Assembly: GCF_900113065.1 (NCBI RefSeq)
Contig: NZ_FOOA01000010.1
Location: 85,767-149,766 of the forward strand
From: Aureimonas phyllosphaerae
GTDB taxonomy: Bacteria > Pseudomonadota > Alphaproteobacteria > Rhizobiales > Rhizobiaceae
DNA length: 64,000 nucleotides
Direction of reading: 5' to 3'
In this document: one piece after another, positions 37,634-47,743 of the stretch
Position numbering within the stretch: position 1 is the first letter of the stretch
How the letters are laid out: every line of letters starts with the position of its first letter
Notes under the pieces: generated by a model
What the model was told of the DNA's origin: nothing
The model's database searches: none
Seen by the model: only the letters and a program-made list of their open reading frames with translations
Program-made: the position numbers and the translations under genes

Positions 37634-39241
37634 TCAGCGACCGTGCTTCTTGGCCTCGCGAATGGCGTCGAGCAGGATCGGCGCGCCCGACAGGTGGTCG
37701 CCTCCCCCGTCCGGCACCGGCGGCGCGGGCGGCTCGAAGCTGCCGTGCGTCTCGACCGCAGCGAAGGGCACATCGCCCGACACCGCGATCACCGACGGTA
37801 CGTCATCCCCTGCCTGCGGCGCCTCGTCCGACGCGGAGCTATCCGGCGCGGAACCGTCGTGGGTCTCGGCCCCGCCGAACGGTACGTCGCCCGACACGGC
37901 GACGGCCGAGGCCACGGCATCCTCCGGCAGACTCGCCTCGTCGAGCGCGGCGGGCGGCTGGAGGCTCGCCTCGTCGGCGGCCTCCTCGGCGACCGGCGCC
38001 GTCGGCGCAGCGCGATGGCCGTGCGTCAGCGCGAAGTCGACGATGCGCGGCGCGATCTCGGCGCGGAAGCGCGAGCCGTTGAAGACGCCGTAATGGCCGA
38101 CCTTCGGCTGGAGGTAGTGGACGCGCATGTCGTCGGGGATGTTGTGGCAGAGGTCGTGCGCGGCACGCGTCTGGCCGACGCCGGAAATGTCGTCGTTCTC
38201 GCCCTCGACGGTGAGGAGGGCCGTGCGCCGGATCTTGCCCATGTCCAGCCGCTTGCCGTGATGGGTGATCGTGCCGCGCGGCAGCGAGTGCTTGATGAAG
38301 ACCTCTTCCACCGTCTGGAGGTAGAATTCGGCGGTGAGGTCCATCACCGCGTTGTATTCGTCGTAGAAGGTGCGGTGCTTCTCGGCGGAATCCCCGTCGT
38401 TCTTCACGAGGTGCCAGAAGAAGTCCTTGTGGGCGATGAGGTGCCGGTCGAGGTTCATCGACATGAAGCCGGTGAGCTGCAGGAAGCCGGGATAGACCTC
38501 GCGCATGAAGCCGGGTTGGGGAAACGGCACCTTCATGATGACGTTCTGGCGGAACCAGTCGATGCCCTTGTCCTTGGCGAGCTTGTTGACCGCCGTCGGG
38601 TTGACGCGCGTGTCGATCGGACCGCCCATCAGCGTCATCGTCGCGGGGTGGCAGGGATTCTCGTCCTCCTCCATCCGGGCGACGGCCATCATCACCGGCA
38701 CCGCCGGCTGGCAGACGCCGATGACGTTCACGCCGGGGCCGAGGAAGCGCAGCATCTCGATGACGTAGTCGACATAGGTGTCGAGGTCGAAGCGGCCGGC
38801 CGACAGCGGCACGGTGCGCGCGTCCTGCCAGTCAGTGATGTAGATCTCGCCGTAGGGCAGGAGCGCCTCGACCGTGCCGCGAAGCAGCGTGGCGTAGTGG
38901 CCCGACATCGGGGCGACGATCAGGAAGCGCGGGTCGGGCTTGCGGCCTTCGGGCAGCGCCCGCTCGAAATGGAGAAGCGTGCCGAACGGCTTCTGCCAGA
39001 CCGGCTTGTCGACGACCGGCACGCGCATGCCGTCGACGAACGTGTCGTGGAGGTCGAAGGACGGCTTGCCGTAGACGCGCGTGGTGCGCTCGAAGAGCTC
39101 GGCCATCGCGGCCACCGTGCGGCCCATCTCGGTATGCGAGATCGGGTTCAGCGGGTTCTGGTAGATCGCCTTCGTCGCGTCGGCCACCGCGCGGAAGGGG
39201 GCGAGGACCGCGTGGTTCCACTCGTAGAATTCGTACAACAT
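37634..39241 (-). CDS. phaZ: Intracellular polyhydroxyalkanoate (PHB) depolymerase
   Basis: A 535-residue cytoplasmic depolymerase that mobilises stored polyhydroxybutyrate. The N-terminus MLYEFYEWNHAVLAPFRAVAD and the segments MSGHYATLLRGTVEALLPYGEIYITDWQDAR and VIGVCQPAVPVMMAVA are those of the PhaZ family; the Cys in VCQPA occupies the nucleophile position of intracellular PHB depolymerases. The catalytic domain ends about residue 420 (FNGSRFRAEIAPRIVDFA). The last roughly 110 residues form an acidic, Ala/Pro-rich tail with a duplicated unit (VSGDVPF...ETH). An inverted repeat lies in its leader. Confidence 0.92.
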   Translation of the reverse strand: MLYEFYEWNHAVLAPFRAVADATKAIYQNPLNPISHTEMGRTVAAMAELFERTTRVYGKPSFDLHDTFVDGMRVPVVDKPVWQKPFGTLLHFERALPEGRKPDPRFLIVAPMSGHYATLLRGTVEALLPYGEIYITDWQDARTVPLSAGRFDLDTYVDYVIEMLRFLGPGVNVIGVCQPAVPVMMAVARMEEDENPCHPATMTLMGGPIDTRVNPTAVNKLAKDKGIDWFRQNVIMKVPFPQPGFMREVYPGFLQLTGFMSMNLDRHLIAHKDFFWHLVKNDGDSAEKHRTFYDEYNAVMDLTAEFYLQTVEEVFIKHSLPRGTITHHGKRLDMGKIRRTALLTVEGENDDISGVGQTRAAHDLCHNIPDDMRVHYLQPKVGHYGVFNGSRFRAEIAPRIVDFALTHGHRAAPTAPVAEEAADEASLQPPAALDEASLPEDAVASAVAVSGDVPFGGAETHDGSAPDSSASDEAPQAGDDVPSVIAVSGDVPFAAVETHGSFEPPAPPVPDGGGDHLSGAPILLDAIREAKKHGR

Positions 39242-39296
39242 GCACTCCCACGACGACGGAACGGAATGAGCCGAAACGGCCCGGTCTGTAGAACAT

Positions 39297-39313
39297 GGCA
39301 CCGAATTGGTGCC
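39297..39313. promoter_or_regulatory. Inverted repeat upstream of phaZ
   Basis: GGCACC and GGTGCC form perfect 6-bp arms around GAATT, 56 bp before the phaZ ATG on the minus strand, next to an AT-rich patch. It may be an operator. It does not match the CTGC-N3/4-GCAG pattern I know for PhaR sites. Confidence 0.3.
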
Positions 39314-39355
39314 GTGCAAGTTAATTGCCCGACTAACGCCTTGAACGCACTGCCG

Positions 39356-39925
39356 TCACAGCCAACGGACCATGACGATCCGCGAGCCGTCCGGGGCTCC
39401 GGCCGGCCATTCCACATCGCGTCGCTGGCGCAGGGCTGGCGTGAGATCGGCCTCATCGACCGCGACGAAGCGCCTTTGCGCATAGAACGCTTCGCCGATC
39501 GGCAGGCCGCGGGCCGTGGAGAGACCCACCGCCCGGTGGAAGAACCATCCCGCCCGCTCCACCACGCTGGCCAGAAGCGCCGAGCCGAGGCCGCGACGGC
39601 CGTGGGCGGGATCGACGCCGAGGCCCGACAGCCAGTAGCAGCCGCTCGCGGCCGGGTCCTTTGTGAGGTCGGCAAGGTCCGCGGCGGCCGCAAAGCCCAC
39701 CGCCTCGCCGCCCTTCGCCTCCGCAACGAAGACCTCGTGCGCAAGGAGGAACGGCACGAAGCGCTCGATCGGCGTGGGGCCGGTGTCCGGGATGTGTCCG
39801 GCCTCGATCAGGAGCCGGTCGGCCGCGGCGTCGATCGCGCGCAGCCGCTCGGCCTCGCCCGGCTCCATCATGCGGATGCGGTAGCCCTCGGGCGCCATGC
39901 CGCGGAACGCCTTGCGTCCGTTCAA
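39356..39925 (-). CDS. GNAT family N-acetyltransferase
   Basis: A 189-residue single GNAT domain. YWLSGLGVDPAHGRRGLGSALLASVVERA carries the acetyl-CoA pyrophosphate-binding motif (R/Q-x-x-G-x-G/A), and FYAQRRFVAVDE the C-terminal strand. TTG 39925 overlaps the stop of the DUF1330 gene (TTGA); ATG 39898 (MAPEGYRIR) is an alternative start nine residues in. The acceptor is unknown. Confidence 0.85.
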   Translation of the reverse strand: MNGRKAFRGMAPEGYRIRMMEPGEAERLRAIDAAADRLLIEAGHIPDTGPTPIERFVPFLLAHEVFVAEAKGGEAVGFAAAADLADLTKDPAASGCYWLSGLGVDPAHGRRGLGSALLASVVERAGWFFHRAVGLSTARGLPIGEAFYAQRRFVAVDEADLTPALRQRRDVEWPAGAPDGSRIVMVRWL

Positions 39926-40218
39926 CTCGGCTCGTGGCCTTCGACGATCACGATGTCGGCCTCCGAGACCGCCTCGCGGATCGCCTTCGCCGCCTGGTAT
40001 TCGGCCGAGTTGTAGCAGGCCATCGCGTCCTCCATCGAGGCGAACTCGATGACGACGTTGCGGGTCCGCGACGAGCCCTCCAGCGCCTGGAACGGGCCGC
40101 CGCGCACGAGGAAGCGTGCGCCGAAGCGCTGCATCGCCGGGGCCGCCGTCGTCACGTAGTCCGGGTAGCGCTCGGGGTCGTGGACGTCGACGCGGGCGAT
40201 CCAGTAGGCCTTCGGCAT
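39922..40218 (-). CDS. DUF1330 family protein
   Basis: A 98-residue ferredoxin-like dimeric alpha+beta barrel protein with the family pattern KAYWIARVDVHDPERYPDYV, FGARFLVRGGPFQALEG and VVIEFASMEDAMACYNSAEYQAAKAIR. Function unknown. It is 14 bp after pyrF and overlaps the GNAT gene, so it is likely the third gene of polA-pyrF-DUF1330-GNAT. Confidence 0.9.
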   Translation of the reverse strand: MPKAYWIARVDVHDPERYPDYVTTAAPAMQRFGARFLVRGGPFQALEGSSRTRNVVIEFASMEDAMACYNSAEYQAAKAIREAVSEADIVIVEGHEPS

Positions 40219-40232
40219 GGGTGGTCTCCTGT

Positions 40233-40940
40233 TCAGGCGTCCTGCATTTCGGCGAGGATCGCGCGGGCGGCGGCGAGGCGGTCGGGGGCCGCGATGATGG
40301 GCCGCGCGACGACGAGATGGGTGGAGCCGTTGCGCAGGGCGTCGCCGGGCGTCACGACGCGCTTCTGGTCGCCGGCCTCGCTGCCGGCCGGCCGGATGCC
40401 GGGCGTCACCAGCGCCATGCCGGGCGCGAGAAGCGCGCCCACCAGCGCCGCTTCCTGCGCCGAAGCGACGATGCCGCCGATCCCGGCGTCCGCCGCCTGG
40501 CGAGCGCGCAGTTCGACGAGGTCCGACACCGAGCCGCCGTAGCCGGACTCTCGAAGATCCTCGTCGGACAGGGAGGTGAGGACCGTGACGCCGAGGACGC
40601 AGAGGTTGGTGCCGTCGGCCGCCTTAGCCGCCGCGCGCATCACCTGCGGATAGGCGTGGATCGTCGTCATCGCGGCCCCGAGCCCCGCGATGCTTTCGAT
40701 GCCCTTTTCCACCGTGTTGGCGATATCGTGCAGCTTGAGGTCGAGGAAGACCTTCTTGCCCATGCGCGTGAGCTCGCCGACGAGCGGCAGACCGCCGGCA
40801 AAGCCGAGCTGGTAGCCGATCTTGTAGAAACCGACTTCGTCCCCGAGTTCCGTGACGATCGCCTCGGCCTCCTGCCGGGAGGACACGTCGAGGCCGACGA
40901 TCAGCCGGTCGCGGGGGCTCAGCGCGTTCATGTCGCTCAT
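40233..40940 (-). CDS. pyrF: Orotidine 5'-phosphate decarboxylase
   Basis: A 235-residue TIM barrel that makes UMP. The catalytic array Asp67-x-Lys69-x-x-Asp72 is visible in [16 protein letters not shown], with the phosphate-binding LVTPGIRP and LVVARPI loops. ATG 40940 ([11 protein letters not shown]) starts 2 bp after the polA stop; ATG 40931 is nine bases inside. Confidence 0.96.
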   Translation of the reverse strand: MSDMNALSPRDRLIVGLDVSSRQEAEAIVTELGDEVGFYKIGYQLGFAGGLPLVGELTRMGKKVFLDLKLHDIANTVEKGIESIAGLGAAMTTIHAYPQVMRAAAKAADGTNLCVLGVTVLTSLSDEDLRESGYGGSVSDLVELRARQAADAGIGGIVASAQEAALVGALLAPGMALVTPGIRPAGSEAGDQKRVVTPGDALRNGSTHLVVARPIIAAPDRLAAARAILAEMQDA

Positions 40941-40942
40941 CT

Positions 40943-43852
40943 CTAGTGTGCCTCGTCCCAGTTGCCGGCGGCCCGCGCGTCGACGACGAGCGGCACGACG
41001 AGTTCCACCACCGGGTCGGCCGCGCCTTCCATGACGCGCTTCACCACCGGGATCGTTGCCTCGATCTCCTCGTCCGGCACCTCGAACACGAGTTCGTCGT
41101 GCACCTGCAGCAGCATGCGGGCCGACAGGCGCTCGGCGCGCAGCGCGTCCTCCATGCGGATCATCGCGCGGCGGATGATGTCGGCGGCCGTGCCCTGTAT
41201 CGGGGCGTTGATCGCGGCGCGCTCGACGGCCGCGCGCACCTGCGGGTTCGAGGAGCGGATGTCGGGATAGTGCGCGCGCCGGCCGAACAGAGTCTCGACA
41301 TAGCCCGTCTCTTTCGCAAAGGATTTCGTGCGGTCCATGAAGTCGCGGATGCCGGGGAAGCGCTCGAAATAACGCTTGATGTAGCTCGCCGCCTCGCCTT
41401 GCGGGATCGCGAGCTGGGCGGCGAGGCCGAAGGCCGAGATGCCGTAGACGATGCCGAAGTTGATCGCCTTTGCGCGGCGGCGCACGTCCGCCGGCATGCC
41501 CTCGACGGGCACGCCGAACATTTCCGACGCCGTGGTCGCGTGAATGTCCTGGCCTGCCTGGAAGGCCTCGACGAGCTGCGGGATCTCGGCCATGTGCGCG
41601 AGGAGCCGCAGCTCGATCTGACTGTAGTCCGCCGACAGGAGCTTGTGGCCGCCCGCCGCGACGAAGGCCGTGCGGATCTCGCGGCCTTCCTGCGTGCGCA
41701 CGGGAATGTTCTGGAGGTTGGGCTCCGACGAGGACAGGCGGCCGGTCGTGGTCGAAGCCAGCGAGTAGGACGTGTGGATGCGATCGGCTTCGTCCATGTA
41801 GACGGGGAGCGCGTCGGTATAGGTGCCCTTCAGCTTGGTGATCTGGCGCCAGTCGACGATGCGGCGCGGCAGGTCGTGGCCCTGGGCTGCGAGGTCCTCC
41901 AGGAGCTTGGCGTCGGTCGCCCACTGGCCGGTCTTGGTCTTCTTGCCGCCGGGCAGGCCGAGCTTGCCGAAGAGGATCTCGCCGAGCTGCTTGGGCGAGC
42001 CGATGTTGAACGGCTCGCCGGCGAGGATGTGGATGTCGGCCTCGAGGCCCGCCGCCTTCAGGGCGAACCGGCCGGACAGGCGCGACAGGATCTGCCGGTC
42101 GGCGCGGATGCCGCGCTCCTCCATGCGGGCGAGGACAGGCACGAGAGGCCGCTCCAGCCGCTCGTAGACCGAGATCATGCCCTCGGCGGCGAGCCGGGGC
42201 TTGAGCACCCGCCAGAGGCGCAGCGTCACGTCGGCGTCCTCGGCAGCATACTCCGTCACCTTGTCGATCGGGCAGGCGGCGATGGCCTTGGCCGCCTTGC
42301 CGGTGCCGACGAGCTCGCGGTAGCTGATCGGCTTGTGGCCGAGGAGGCGCTCGGACAATTCGTCCATGCCGTGCCCCTCGAGCGACGACGAGGCGTCGAG
42401 CACATAGGAGATCAGCATCGTGTCGTCGAAGGGCTGAAGCGCGATGCCGTGCCGGAGCATGACGAGATAATCGTACTTGACGTTCTGGCCGACCTTCAGG
42501 ATCGCGGGGTCGGTCAGCACCGGCTTCAGGAGGTCGAGGACGCGGCCGAGCGGGATTTGCGCACCGACACCCTCCTTCGCCTCGTCGCCCGACAGGAGGT
42601 CGCCCGCCCCCTCGCCGACATGGGCGATCGGGACATAGGCGGCCTCTCCCGGCGAGACGGCGACGGACAGACCGACGAGATCGGCCTTCATCGCATCGAG
42701 CGAGGTCGTCTCGGTGTCGAAGGCGAGGATGCCGGTCTCGTAGGCGCGCGCGATCCAGCGCTCGAGCGTCGCCTCGTCGCGAATGGTCACGTAGGCCGAG
42801 CGGTCGACGGGCTGCGAGGCGGCTTGCGCCAGCCGCTCGGCGGCCAGCGCCTTCGGGCTCATGGCGAGCTGCGTGTCGCCGGCCGGCGCGGCGGGGTCGA
42901 GGTCGGGGCCGCGCGCGGGAGCCTTGGCGTCCACCTTGGCGGGCGCGACGTCGGCGGCGTCGGTGCCGAGCTTGGCGGCGACGCGACGCGTCAGCGTCGT
43001 GAACTCCATCGCCTTCAGGAAGGCGACGAGCTTCTCACCGTCGGGCTCGTGGATGAAGAGGTCGTCGAGCGGCACGTCGAGCGGCGTGTGCTGGTCGAGC
43101 GTGACGAGGCGCTTGGAAAGGCGCGCCTGGTCGACATTGGCGAGGATCGATTCGCGGCGCTTGGCTTGTTTGATCTCGTCCGCGCGCTCCAGCAGCGCTT
43201 CCAGCGTGCCGAAGGTTTCCAGCAGATCGGCCGCCGTCTTTGGACCGATGCCGGGAATGCCGGGCACGTTGTCGGAACTGTCGCCGACCAGCGCCTGGAG
43301 GTCGATCATCTTTTCCGGATAGACGCCGAACTTCTCGCGCACCTCCTCCGGGCCGAGGCGCTTGTCCTTCATCTGGTCGTAGAGGATGACGCCGGGCCCG
43401 ACGAGCTGCATCAGATCCTTATCGGAGGACACGATCGTCACGTCCCCGCCCGCCTCGCGCGCCAGCCGCGCATAGGTCGCGATCAGGTCGTCGGCCTCGA
43501 AGCCCTCCTTCTCGATGCATGGCAGGTCGAAGGCGCGCACCGCCTCGCGGATCAGGCCGAACTGCGGGCGCAGGTCCTCCGGCGGCGCCGGCCGGTTGGC
43601 CTTGTAGCCGTCGTAGAGCGCGTTGCGGAAGGTCGTCGAGGAGTGGTCGAAGATGACGGCGAAATGCGTCGGCGCGACGCCGACCGAGGTGTCGCGCGAC
43701 TCCTCAACCAGCTTCCACAGCATGTTGCAGAAGCCGGACACGGCGCCCACCGGCATCCCGTCGGACTTGCGCGTGAGCGGCGGCAGCGCGTGGTAGGCCC
43801 TGAAGATGTAGGCCGAACCGTCGACGAGGAAGAGATGATCGCCCTTTTGCAT
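40943..43852 (-). CDS. polA: DNA polymerase I
   Basis: A 969-residue three-domain enzyme. The 5' nuclease (1 to about 290) has [20 protein letters not shown] and the HhH region [17 protein letters not shown]. The 3'-5' exonuclease (about 350-560) keeps its DxE metal residues in [23 protein letters not shown], so proofreading looks intact. The polymerase domain has [17 protein letters not shown] (motif A), [20 protein letters not shown] (motif B) and [13 protein letters not shown] (motif C). It fills gaps in repair and removes Okazaki primers. Divergent to the small RNA and M20 peptidase genes. Confidence 0.97.
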   Translation of the reverse strand: MQKGDHLFLVDGSAYIFRAYHALPPLTRKSDGMPVGAVSGFCNMLWKLVEESRDTSVGVAPTHFAVIFDHSSTTFRNALYDGYKANRPAPPEDLRPQFGLIREAVRAFDLPCIEKEGFEADDLIATYARLAREAGGDVTIVSSDKDLMQLVGPGVILYDQMKDKRLGPEEVREKFGVYPEKMIDLQALVGDSSDNVPGIPGIGPKTAADLLETFGTLEALLERADEIKQAKRRESILANVDQARLSKRLVTLDQHTPLDVPLDDLFIHEPDGEKLVAFLKAMEFTTLTRRVAAKLGTDAADVAPAKVDAKAPARGPDLDPAAPAGDTQLAMSPKALAAERLAQAASQPVDRSAYVTIRDEATLERWIARAYETGILAFDTETTSLDAMKADLVGLSVAVSPGEAAYVPIAHVGEGAGDLLSGDEAKEGVGAQIPLGRVLDLLKPVLTDPAILKVGQNVKYDYLVMLRHGIALQPFDDTMLISYVLDASSSLEGHGMDELSERLLGHKPISYRELVGTGKAAKAIAACPIDKVTEYAAEDADVTLRLWRVLKPRLAAEGMISVYERLERPLVPVLARMEERGIRADRQILSRLSGRFALKAAGLEADIHILAGEPFNIGSPKQLGEILFGKLGLPGGKKTKTGQWATDAKLLEDLAAQGHDLPRRIVDWRQITKLKGTYTDALPVYMDEADRIHTSYSLASTTTGRLSSSEPNLQNIPVRTQEGREIRTAFVAAGGHKLLSADYSQIELRLLAHMAEIPQLVEAFQAGQDIHATTASEMFGVPVEGMPADVRRRAKAINFGIVYGISAFGLAAQLAIPQGEAASYIKRYFERFPGIRDFMDRTKSFAKETGYVETLFGRRAHYPDIRSSNPQVRAAVERAAINAPIQGTAADIIRRAMIRMEDALRAERLSARMLLQVHDELVFEVPDEEIEATIPVVKRVMEGAADPVVELVVPLVVDARAAGNWDEAH

Positions 43853-43999
43853 GGGATGGGTCGTATCGCGGGGGGCGCGTCCTGTCCATCGCAGGCACCG
43901 GGGCGAAGGCCATGCAACCCTTGCGTTTCATGGCATGCGCAGCGGTTTCAGATTACAAAGGTTTAATGCCTTCGATCACGCGTTCGTGATCGAATCCCA

Positions 44000-44028
44000 T
44001 TGAACTTAAACCTGTCAAGGCGCATTTT
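44000..44028 (+). promoter_or_regulatory. Promoter of the polA-adjacent small RNA
   Basis: TTGAAC (44000-44005) and CATTTT (44023-44028) are separated by 17 bases, a reasonable sigma-70 promoter for alphaproteobacteria with a good -35 and a weaker -10. Transcription would start about 44035. Confidence 0.5.
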
Positions 44029-44034
44029 CTGAGC

Positions 44035-44190
44035 AACGACGCACACGATGACGTCGTGCTTCGGTCTCAAGCTCGTCCCCCGCTTTGAGCCGAATGTCGG
44101 AGCGGATGATCCCATCCCCCCTCACGGGATCCCGCTCTATTGAGAAGGAGCCGTCGCGACAACCCCCCTCCAGTCCGCGACGGCTCTTTT
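44035..44190 (+). ncRNA. Trans-acting small RNA between polA and the M20 peptidase (alpha-r7 / Smr7C-like)
   Basis: About 156 nt from the predicted start to the end of a strong terminator, with no ORF. Three stem-loops are seen: CACGA/TCGTG (near 44051-44065), GATCCC/GGGATC enclosing a C-rich loop (44108-44131) and the 11-bp terminator stem, whose loop also contains CCCCCCTCC. C-rich loops of this kind pair with Shine-Dalgarno sequences. In Sinorhizobium meliloti the sRNA Smr7C of the alpha-r7 family (about 134-159 nt) maps to the polA/SMc02851 intergenic region, the same place. The homology is inferred from position, length and structure, not from an alignment. Confidence 0.6.
44148..44190 (+). 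terminator. Rho-independent terminator of the small RNA
   Basis: GAGCCGTCGCG (44148-44158) and CGCGACGGCTC (44176-44186) form a perfect 11-bp stem, followed by TTTTCTC. No protein gene upstream on the plus strand needs it, which itself argues for a short transcript ending here. Confidence 0.85.
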
Positions 44191-44358
44191 CTCACCTCCC
44201 CCCTTTCCTCACCGCATCGATTTCGCCTCCGCTGTTGCGCAGCCGCGACAGGAACGGCCTGCGCCTCGCGCTTTGCGTCCGGCGCCGAGGCGCGCTATCG
44301 CAGGACCAGACCCGTCCGGGGCGTGAGCGCCCCGCGACGCCAGCGAAAGGGCGTTTCC

Positions 44359-45756
44359 ATGGCCGACCTCGACAGCGTGCTCGCCTGTCTCGACCTCAAT
44401 CTCGACCGCTCGGTGGAGCGCCTGCAGGATCTCCTGCGCATCCCCTCCATCTCGACCGACCCGGCCTATGCCGCGGACTGCCGCCGCGCCGCCGAGTGGC
44501 TGACGGGCGATCTCGAGGCGATCGGCTTTGCGGCGCGCGTCGCCGAGACGGCCGGCCATGCCATGGTCGTCGCCCACCGCAAGGGGCCCGAGGGCTCACC
44601 GCATGTCCTCTTCTACGGGCATTACGACGTCCAGCCGGTCGATCCGCTCAATCTCTGGGACGCCGATCCGTTCGACCCGAAGGTCGTGACGATGCCGGAC
44701 GGCACGCGCCGCATTACCGGGCGCGGCTCCGCCGACGACAAGGGCCAGCTGATGACCTTCGTCGAGGCCTGCCGCGCCTTCATCGCCGAGACCGGCGGCC
44801 TGCCCTGCTCGGTCACGATCTTCCTCGAAGGCGAGGAGGAGTCCGGCTCGCCCTCGCTCCTGCCCTTCCTCGACGCCAACAAGGCCGAGCTCACCGCCGA
44901 CGTCGCGCTGATCTGCGACACCAACATGTGGGACCGCGAGACGCCCGCGATCTCGACGGGACTTCGCGGCCTCGTCGGCGAGGAGATCACCATCCGCGCG
45001 GCGTCGATGGACCTCCATTCCGGCTATTTCGGCGGCGCGGCGGCCAACCCGATCCGCGTCCTCGCCAAGATCCTTGCCGACCTTCACGATGATGACGGCC
45101 GCGTCACCCTGCCCGGCTTCTACGACGGCGTGCCGGACCTGCCCGAGGACGTGCGCCGCGTCTGGAACGAACTACCCTTCTCGCAGGGCGAGTTCCTCGG
45201 CTCCGTCGGCCTGTCGGTTCCCGCCGGCGAAAAGGGCCGCTCGGTGCTGGAGCAGACGTGGTCGCGCCCGACCGCCGAGGTCAACGGCATCGAGGGCGGC
45301 TACACCGGCAAGGGCTTCAAGACGGTGATTGCGGCGGAGGCCCATGCCAAGGTCTCGTTCCGCCTCGTCTTCGACCAGGACCCGGCGAAGATCCGGGAGA
45401 GCTTCCGCGCCTTCGTCACTGAGCGCCTGCCGGCCGACTGCACGGTGGAGTTCCACGAGCACGGCGGCTCGCCGGCGATCCAGCTTCCCTTCGATTCGCC
45501 CGTCCTCACGACAGCCCGCGAAGCCCTGTCGGACGAGTGGCCGAAGCCGGCCGTGATGATCGGCATGGGCGGCTCCATTCCGGTCGTCGGCGAGTTCAAG
45601 CGGCGGCTCGGCATGCCCTCGCTCCTGATCGGCTTCGGTCTCGGCGACGACCGCATCCATTCGCCGAACGAGAAGTACGAGATGTCGTCCTTCGCCAAGG
45701 GCCAGCGCTCCTGGGCGCGCGTGCTGGCCGCGCTCGGCGAAAAGGGAACGGGCTGA
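44359..45756 (+). CDS. M20 family dipeptidase/metallopeptidase
   Basis: A 465-residue di-zinc hydrolase. Zinc and catalytic residues: His88 and Asp90 in LFYGHYDVQPVDP, the bridging Asp in GRGSADDKGQLMTF, and the Glu-Glu pair in FLEGEEESGSPSL. The lid domain begins near SMDLHSGYFGGAAANP, and the last ligand His is in DDRIHSPNEKYEM. Likely a dipeptidase of the M20A/PepV-DUG1 type; substrate unknown. ATG 44359 (MADLDSVLACLDLN) is chosen; open frame continues upstream through the sRNA terminator and is not coding. Confidence 0.92.
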   Translation: MADLDSVLACLDLNLDRSVERLQDLLRIPSISTDPAYAADCRRAAEWLTGDLEAIGFAARVAETAGHAMVVAHRKGPEGSPHVLFYGHYDVQPVDPLNLWDADPFDPKVVTMPDGTRRITGRGSADDKGQLMTFVEACRAFIAETGGLPCSVTIFLEGEEESGSPSLLPFLDANKAELTADVALICDTNMWDRETPAISTGLRGLVGEEITIRAASMDLHSGYFGGAAANPIRVLAKILADLHDDDGRVTLPGFYDGVPDLPEDVRRVWNELPFSQGEFLGSVGLSVPAGEKGRSVLEQTWSRPTAEVNGIEGGYTGKGFKTVIAAEAHAKVSFRLVFDQDPAKIRESFRAFVTERLPADCTVEFHEHGGSPAIQLPFDSPVLTTAREALSDEWPKPAVMIGMGGSIPVVGEFKRRLGMPSLLIGFGLGDDRIHSPNEKYEMSSFAKGQRSWARVLAALGEKGTG

Positions 45757-45945
45757 CACCCGCAGCTTTTGCGACCGGGCGCCCCTCACCGGCGCCCGGA
45801 TGCCGCGTCCACGGGGCTCGGCGGCCCGACGGGCGTCGCGGAGGACCATCCGCCATGTCGGCTGCATCCGCGGATCCGACGCGGCACCTGTCCAAAGCCC
45901 ATCACGGCCTCTAGATGCGCCGACATGGAAACTCGACCGGACGCC

Positions 45946-46392
45946 ATGGACCAGCTTCGCCTCAACGCCCTCGACGCCGAGGATCTCGCGATCGTCTCGG
46001 CGCATGTCCAGGACGCGGTGCTGCGCGTCGGCGACTTGGCACTCGACGGGCGGGCGGGCCGCCTCCTCGTGCCGATGAACCGCTTCGCCTGGGAAGCCGC
46101 CCGCCCGCGCCGCTGGTTCGCCAAGCCCGAGCCCGGCGAGCGCCGGCGCAGCGTCCTGCGCTTCGACCGCGTCCTCTCCGCCAGCCGCACCGGCATCGAC
46201 CTTGGCGCGCCCGAAGACGTCCTGTCGCTCCTCGCGCTGCGCTGGACGCCGGGCGACGATCCGTCCGGCGCGATCGAGCTTGTCTTTGCGGGCGAAGCCG
46301 CGATAAGGCTCCACGTCGAATGTATCGAGGTCCAGCTGGCCGATCTCGGCGCTGCCTGGAGCACCCCGTCGCGCCCGTTCCACCGGGTCTGA
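45946..46392 (+). CDS. DUF2948 family protein
   Basis: A 148-residue protein with the family pattern LRLNALDAEDLAIVSAHVQDAVLRVGDL, RLLVPMNRFAWE and AIRLHVECIEVQLADLGAAW. DUF2948 genes sit next to hisD in many alphaproteobacteria, as here (46 bp before hisD); function unknown. ATG 45946 matches the family start; ATG 45925 adds seven residues. Confidence 0.88.
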   Translation: MDQLRLNALDAEDLAIVSAHVQDAVLRVGDLALDGRAGRLLVPMNRFAWEAARPRRWFAKPEPGERRRSVLRFDRVLSASRTGIDLGAPEDVLSLLALRWTPGDDPSGAIELVFAGEAAIRLHVECIEVQLADLGAAWSTPSRPFHRV

Positions 46393-46438
46393 CGCGGCGC
46401 CCGGCGCCCGGCCGTCCAGCCCGAGGGAGATCCGCGCC

Positions 46439-47734
46439 TTGCCCCAGAGGCTGAACGCCGCCGAACCGGACTTCGAAGCCCGGTTCCGCGACCTCCTCGC
46501 CGCCAAGCGCGAGGTCTCGGCCGACGTGGAAGCCACGGTGCGCGCCATCCTCGACGAAGTGCGCCGGGACGGCGACGCGGCGCTCATCGCCTTCACCGAA
46601 CGGTTCGACCAGCTGCGGCTGACGCCGGAATCCTTACGCGTCGGCGAGGCGGAGATCGAGGCGGCCTTCCGCGCGACGCCGCGCGAGACGCTCGACGCCC
46701 TCACCCTCGCCCACCGCCGCATCACCAGCCATCACGAGCGGCAGCGGCCGAAGGACGACCGCTACGAGGACGAAATCGGCGCGGTGCTCGGCAGCCGCTG
46801 GACGGCGGTCGAATCGGTCGGCCTCTACGTGCCGGGCGGCGCGGCGAGCTACCCGTCCTCGGTCCTGATGAACGCGGTTCCCGCCAAGGTCGCGGGCGTC
46901 TCGCGCATCGCCATGGTGGTGCCGGCGATGCGCGGCGCGCTGAACCCGCTGGTGCTCGCCGCCGCACGGATCGCGGGCATCGACGAGATCTATCGCATCG
47001 GCGGCGCGCAGGCGGTGGCCGCGCTCGCCTACGGCACGGCGACGATCGCGCCGGTCGCCAAGATCGTCGGCCCCGGCAACGCCTATGTCGCGAGCGCCAA
47101 GCGGCAGGTCTTCGGGACGGTCGGCATCGACATGATCGCCGGGCCTTCCGAGGTGCTGGTGATCGCGGACGCCGACAACGATCCCGACTGGATCGCCGCC
47201 GACCTCCTCGCGCAGGCCGAGCACGACCGCTCCGCGCAGTCGATCCTCCTCACCGATTCCGCCGCCTTCGCGAGCGCGGTCGAGGCGGCGGTCGAGCGTC
47301 AGCTTCAGCGTCTGTCGCGGGCCGAGACGGCGCGCGCGAGCTGGGACGAGTTCGGCGCGACGGTCGTCGTCTCCGATCTTCTGGCGGAGGCGCCGCCGCT
47401 TGCCGACCGGATCGCGGCCGAACATCTGGAGATCGCGACCGCCGACCCGGACGCGATGTTCGCCCGCATCCGCAATGCGGGCGCCGTGTTCCTCGGGCGG
47501 CATACGCCGGAGGTGATCGGCGACTATGTCGGCGGCTCCAATCATGTCCTGCCGACGGCGCGCTCGGCGCGCTTCTCGTCGGGCCTTTCGGTGCTCGACT
47601 TCGTCAAGCGCACCTCGATCCTGCAGCTGTCGGCCGAGGCGCTCCGCGCGCTGGGGCCCGCCGCGATCGAGATCGCGCGCGTCGAGGGTCTCGATGCGCA
47701 TGCCCGCTCCGTCGCCGTGCGGCTCAACCTCTAG
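46439..47734 (+). CDS. hisD: Histidinol dehydrogenase
   Basis: A 431-residue zinc enzyme for the last two steps of histidine synthesis. Conserved parts: [28 protein letters not shown], the [36 protein letters not shown] core, [18 protein letters not shown] with zinc/catalytic residues and [21 protein letters not shown]. The TTG start at 46439 is supported by the AGGGAGA ribosome site seven bases upstream. It is followed by UPF0262 and a phosphatase gene, the normal rhizobial order. Confidence 0.96.
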   Translation: MPQRLNAAEPDFEARFRDLLAAKREVSADVEATVRAILDEVRRDGDAALIAFTERFDQLRLTPESLRVGEAEIEAAFRATPRETLDALTLAHRRITSHHERQRPKDDRYEDEIGAVLGSRWTAVESVGLYVPGGAASYPSSVLMNAVPAKVAGVSRIAMVVPAMRGALNPLVLAAARIAGIDEIYRIGGAQAVAALAYGTATIAPVAKIVGPGNAYVASAKRQVFGTVGIDMIAGPSEVLVIADADNDPDWIAADLLAQAEHDRSAQSILLTDSAAFASAVEAAVERQLQRLSRAETARASWDEFGATVVVSDLLAEAPPLADRIAAEHLEIATADPDAMFARIRNAGAVFLGRHTPEVIGDYVGGSNHVLPTARSARFSSGLSVLDFVKRTSILQLSAEALRALGPAAIEIARVEGLDAHARSVAVRLNL

Positions 47735-47743
47735 GGGACCGGG

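Noticed and set aside
40946..43966. 1006-codon plus-strand open frame
   Set aside because: Exact antisense of polA, with no recognisable motif.
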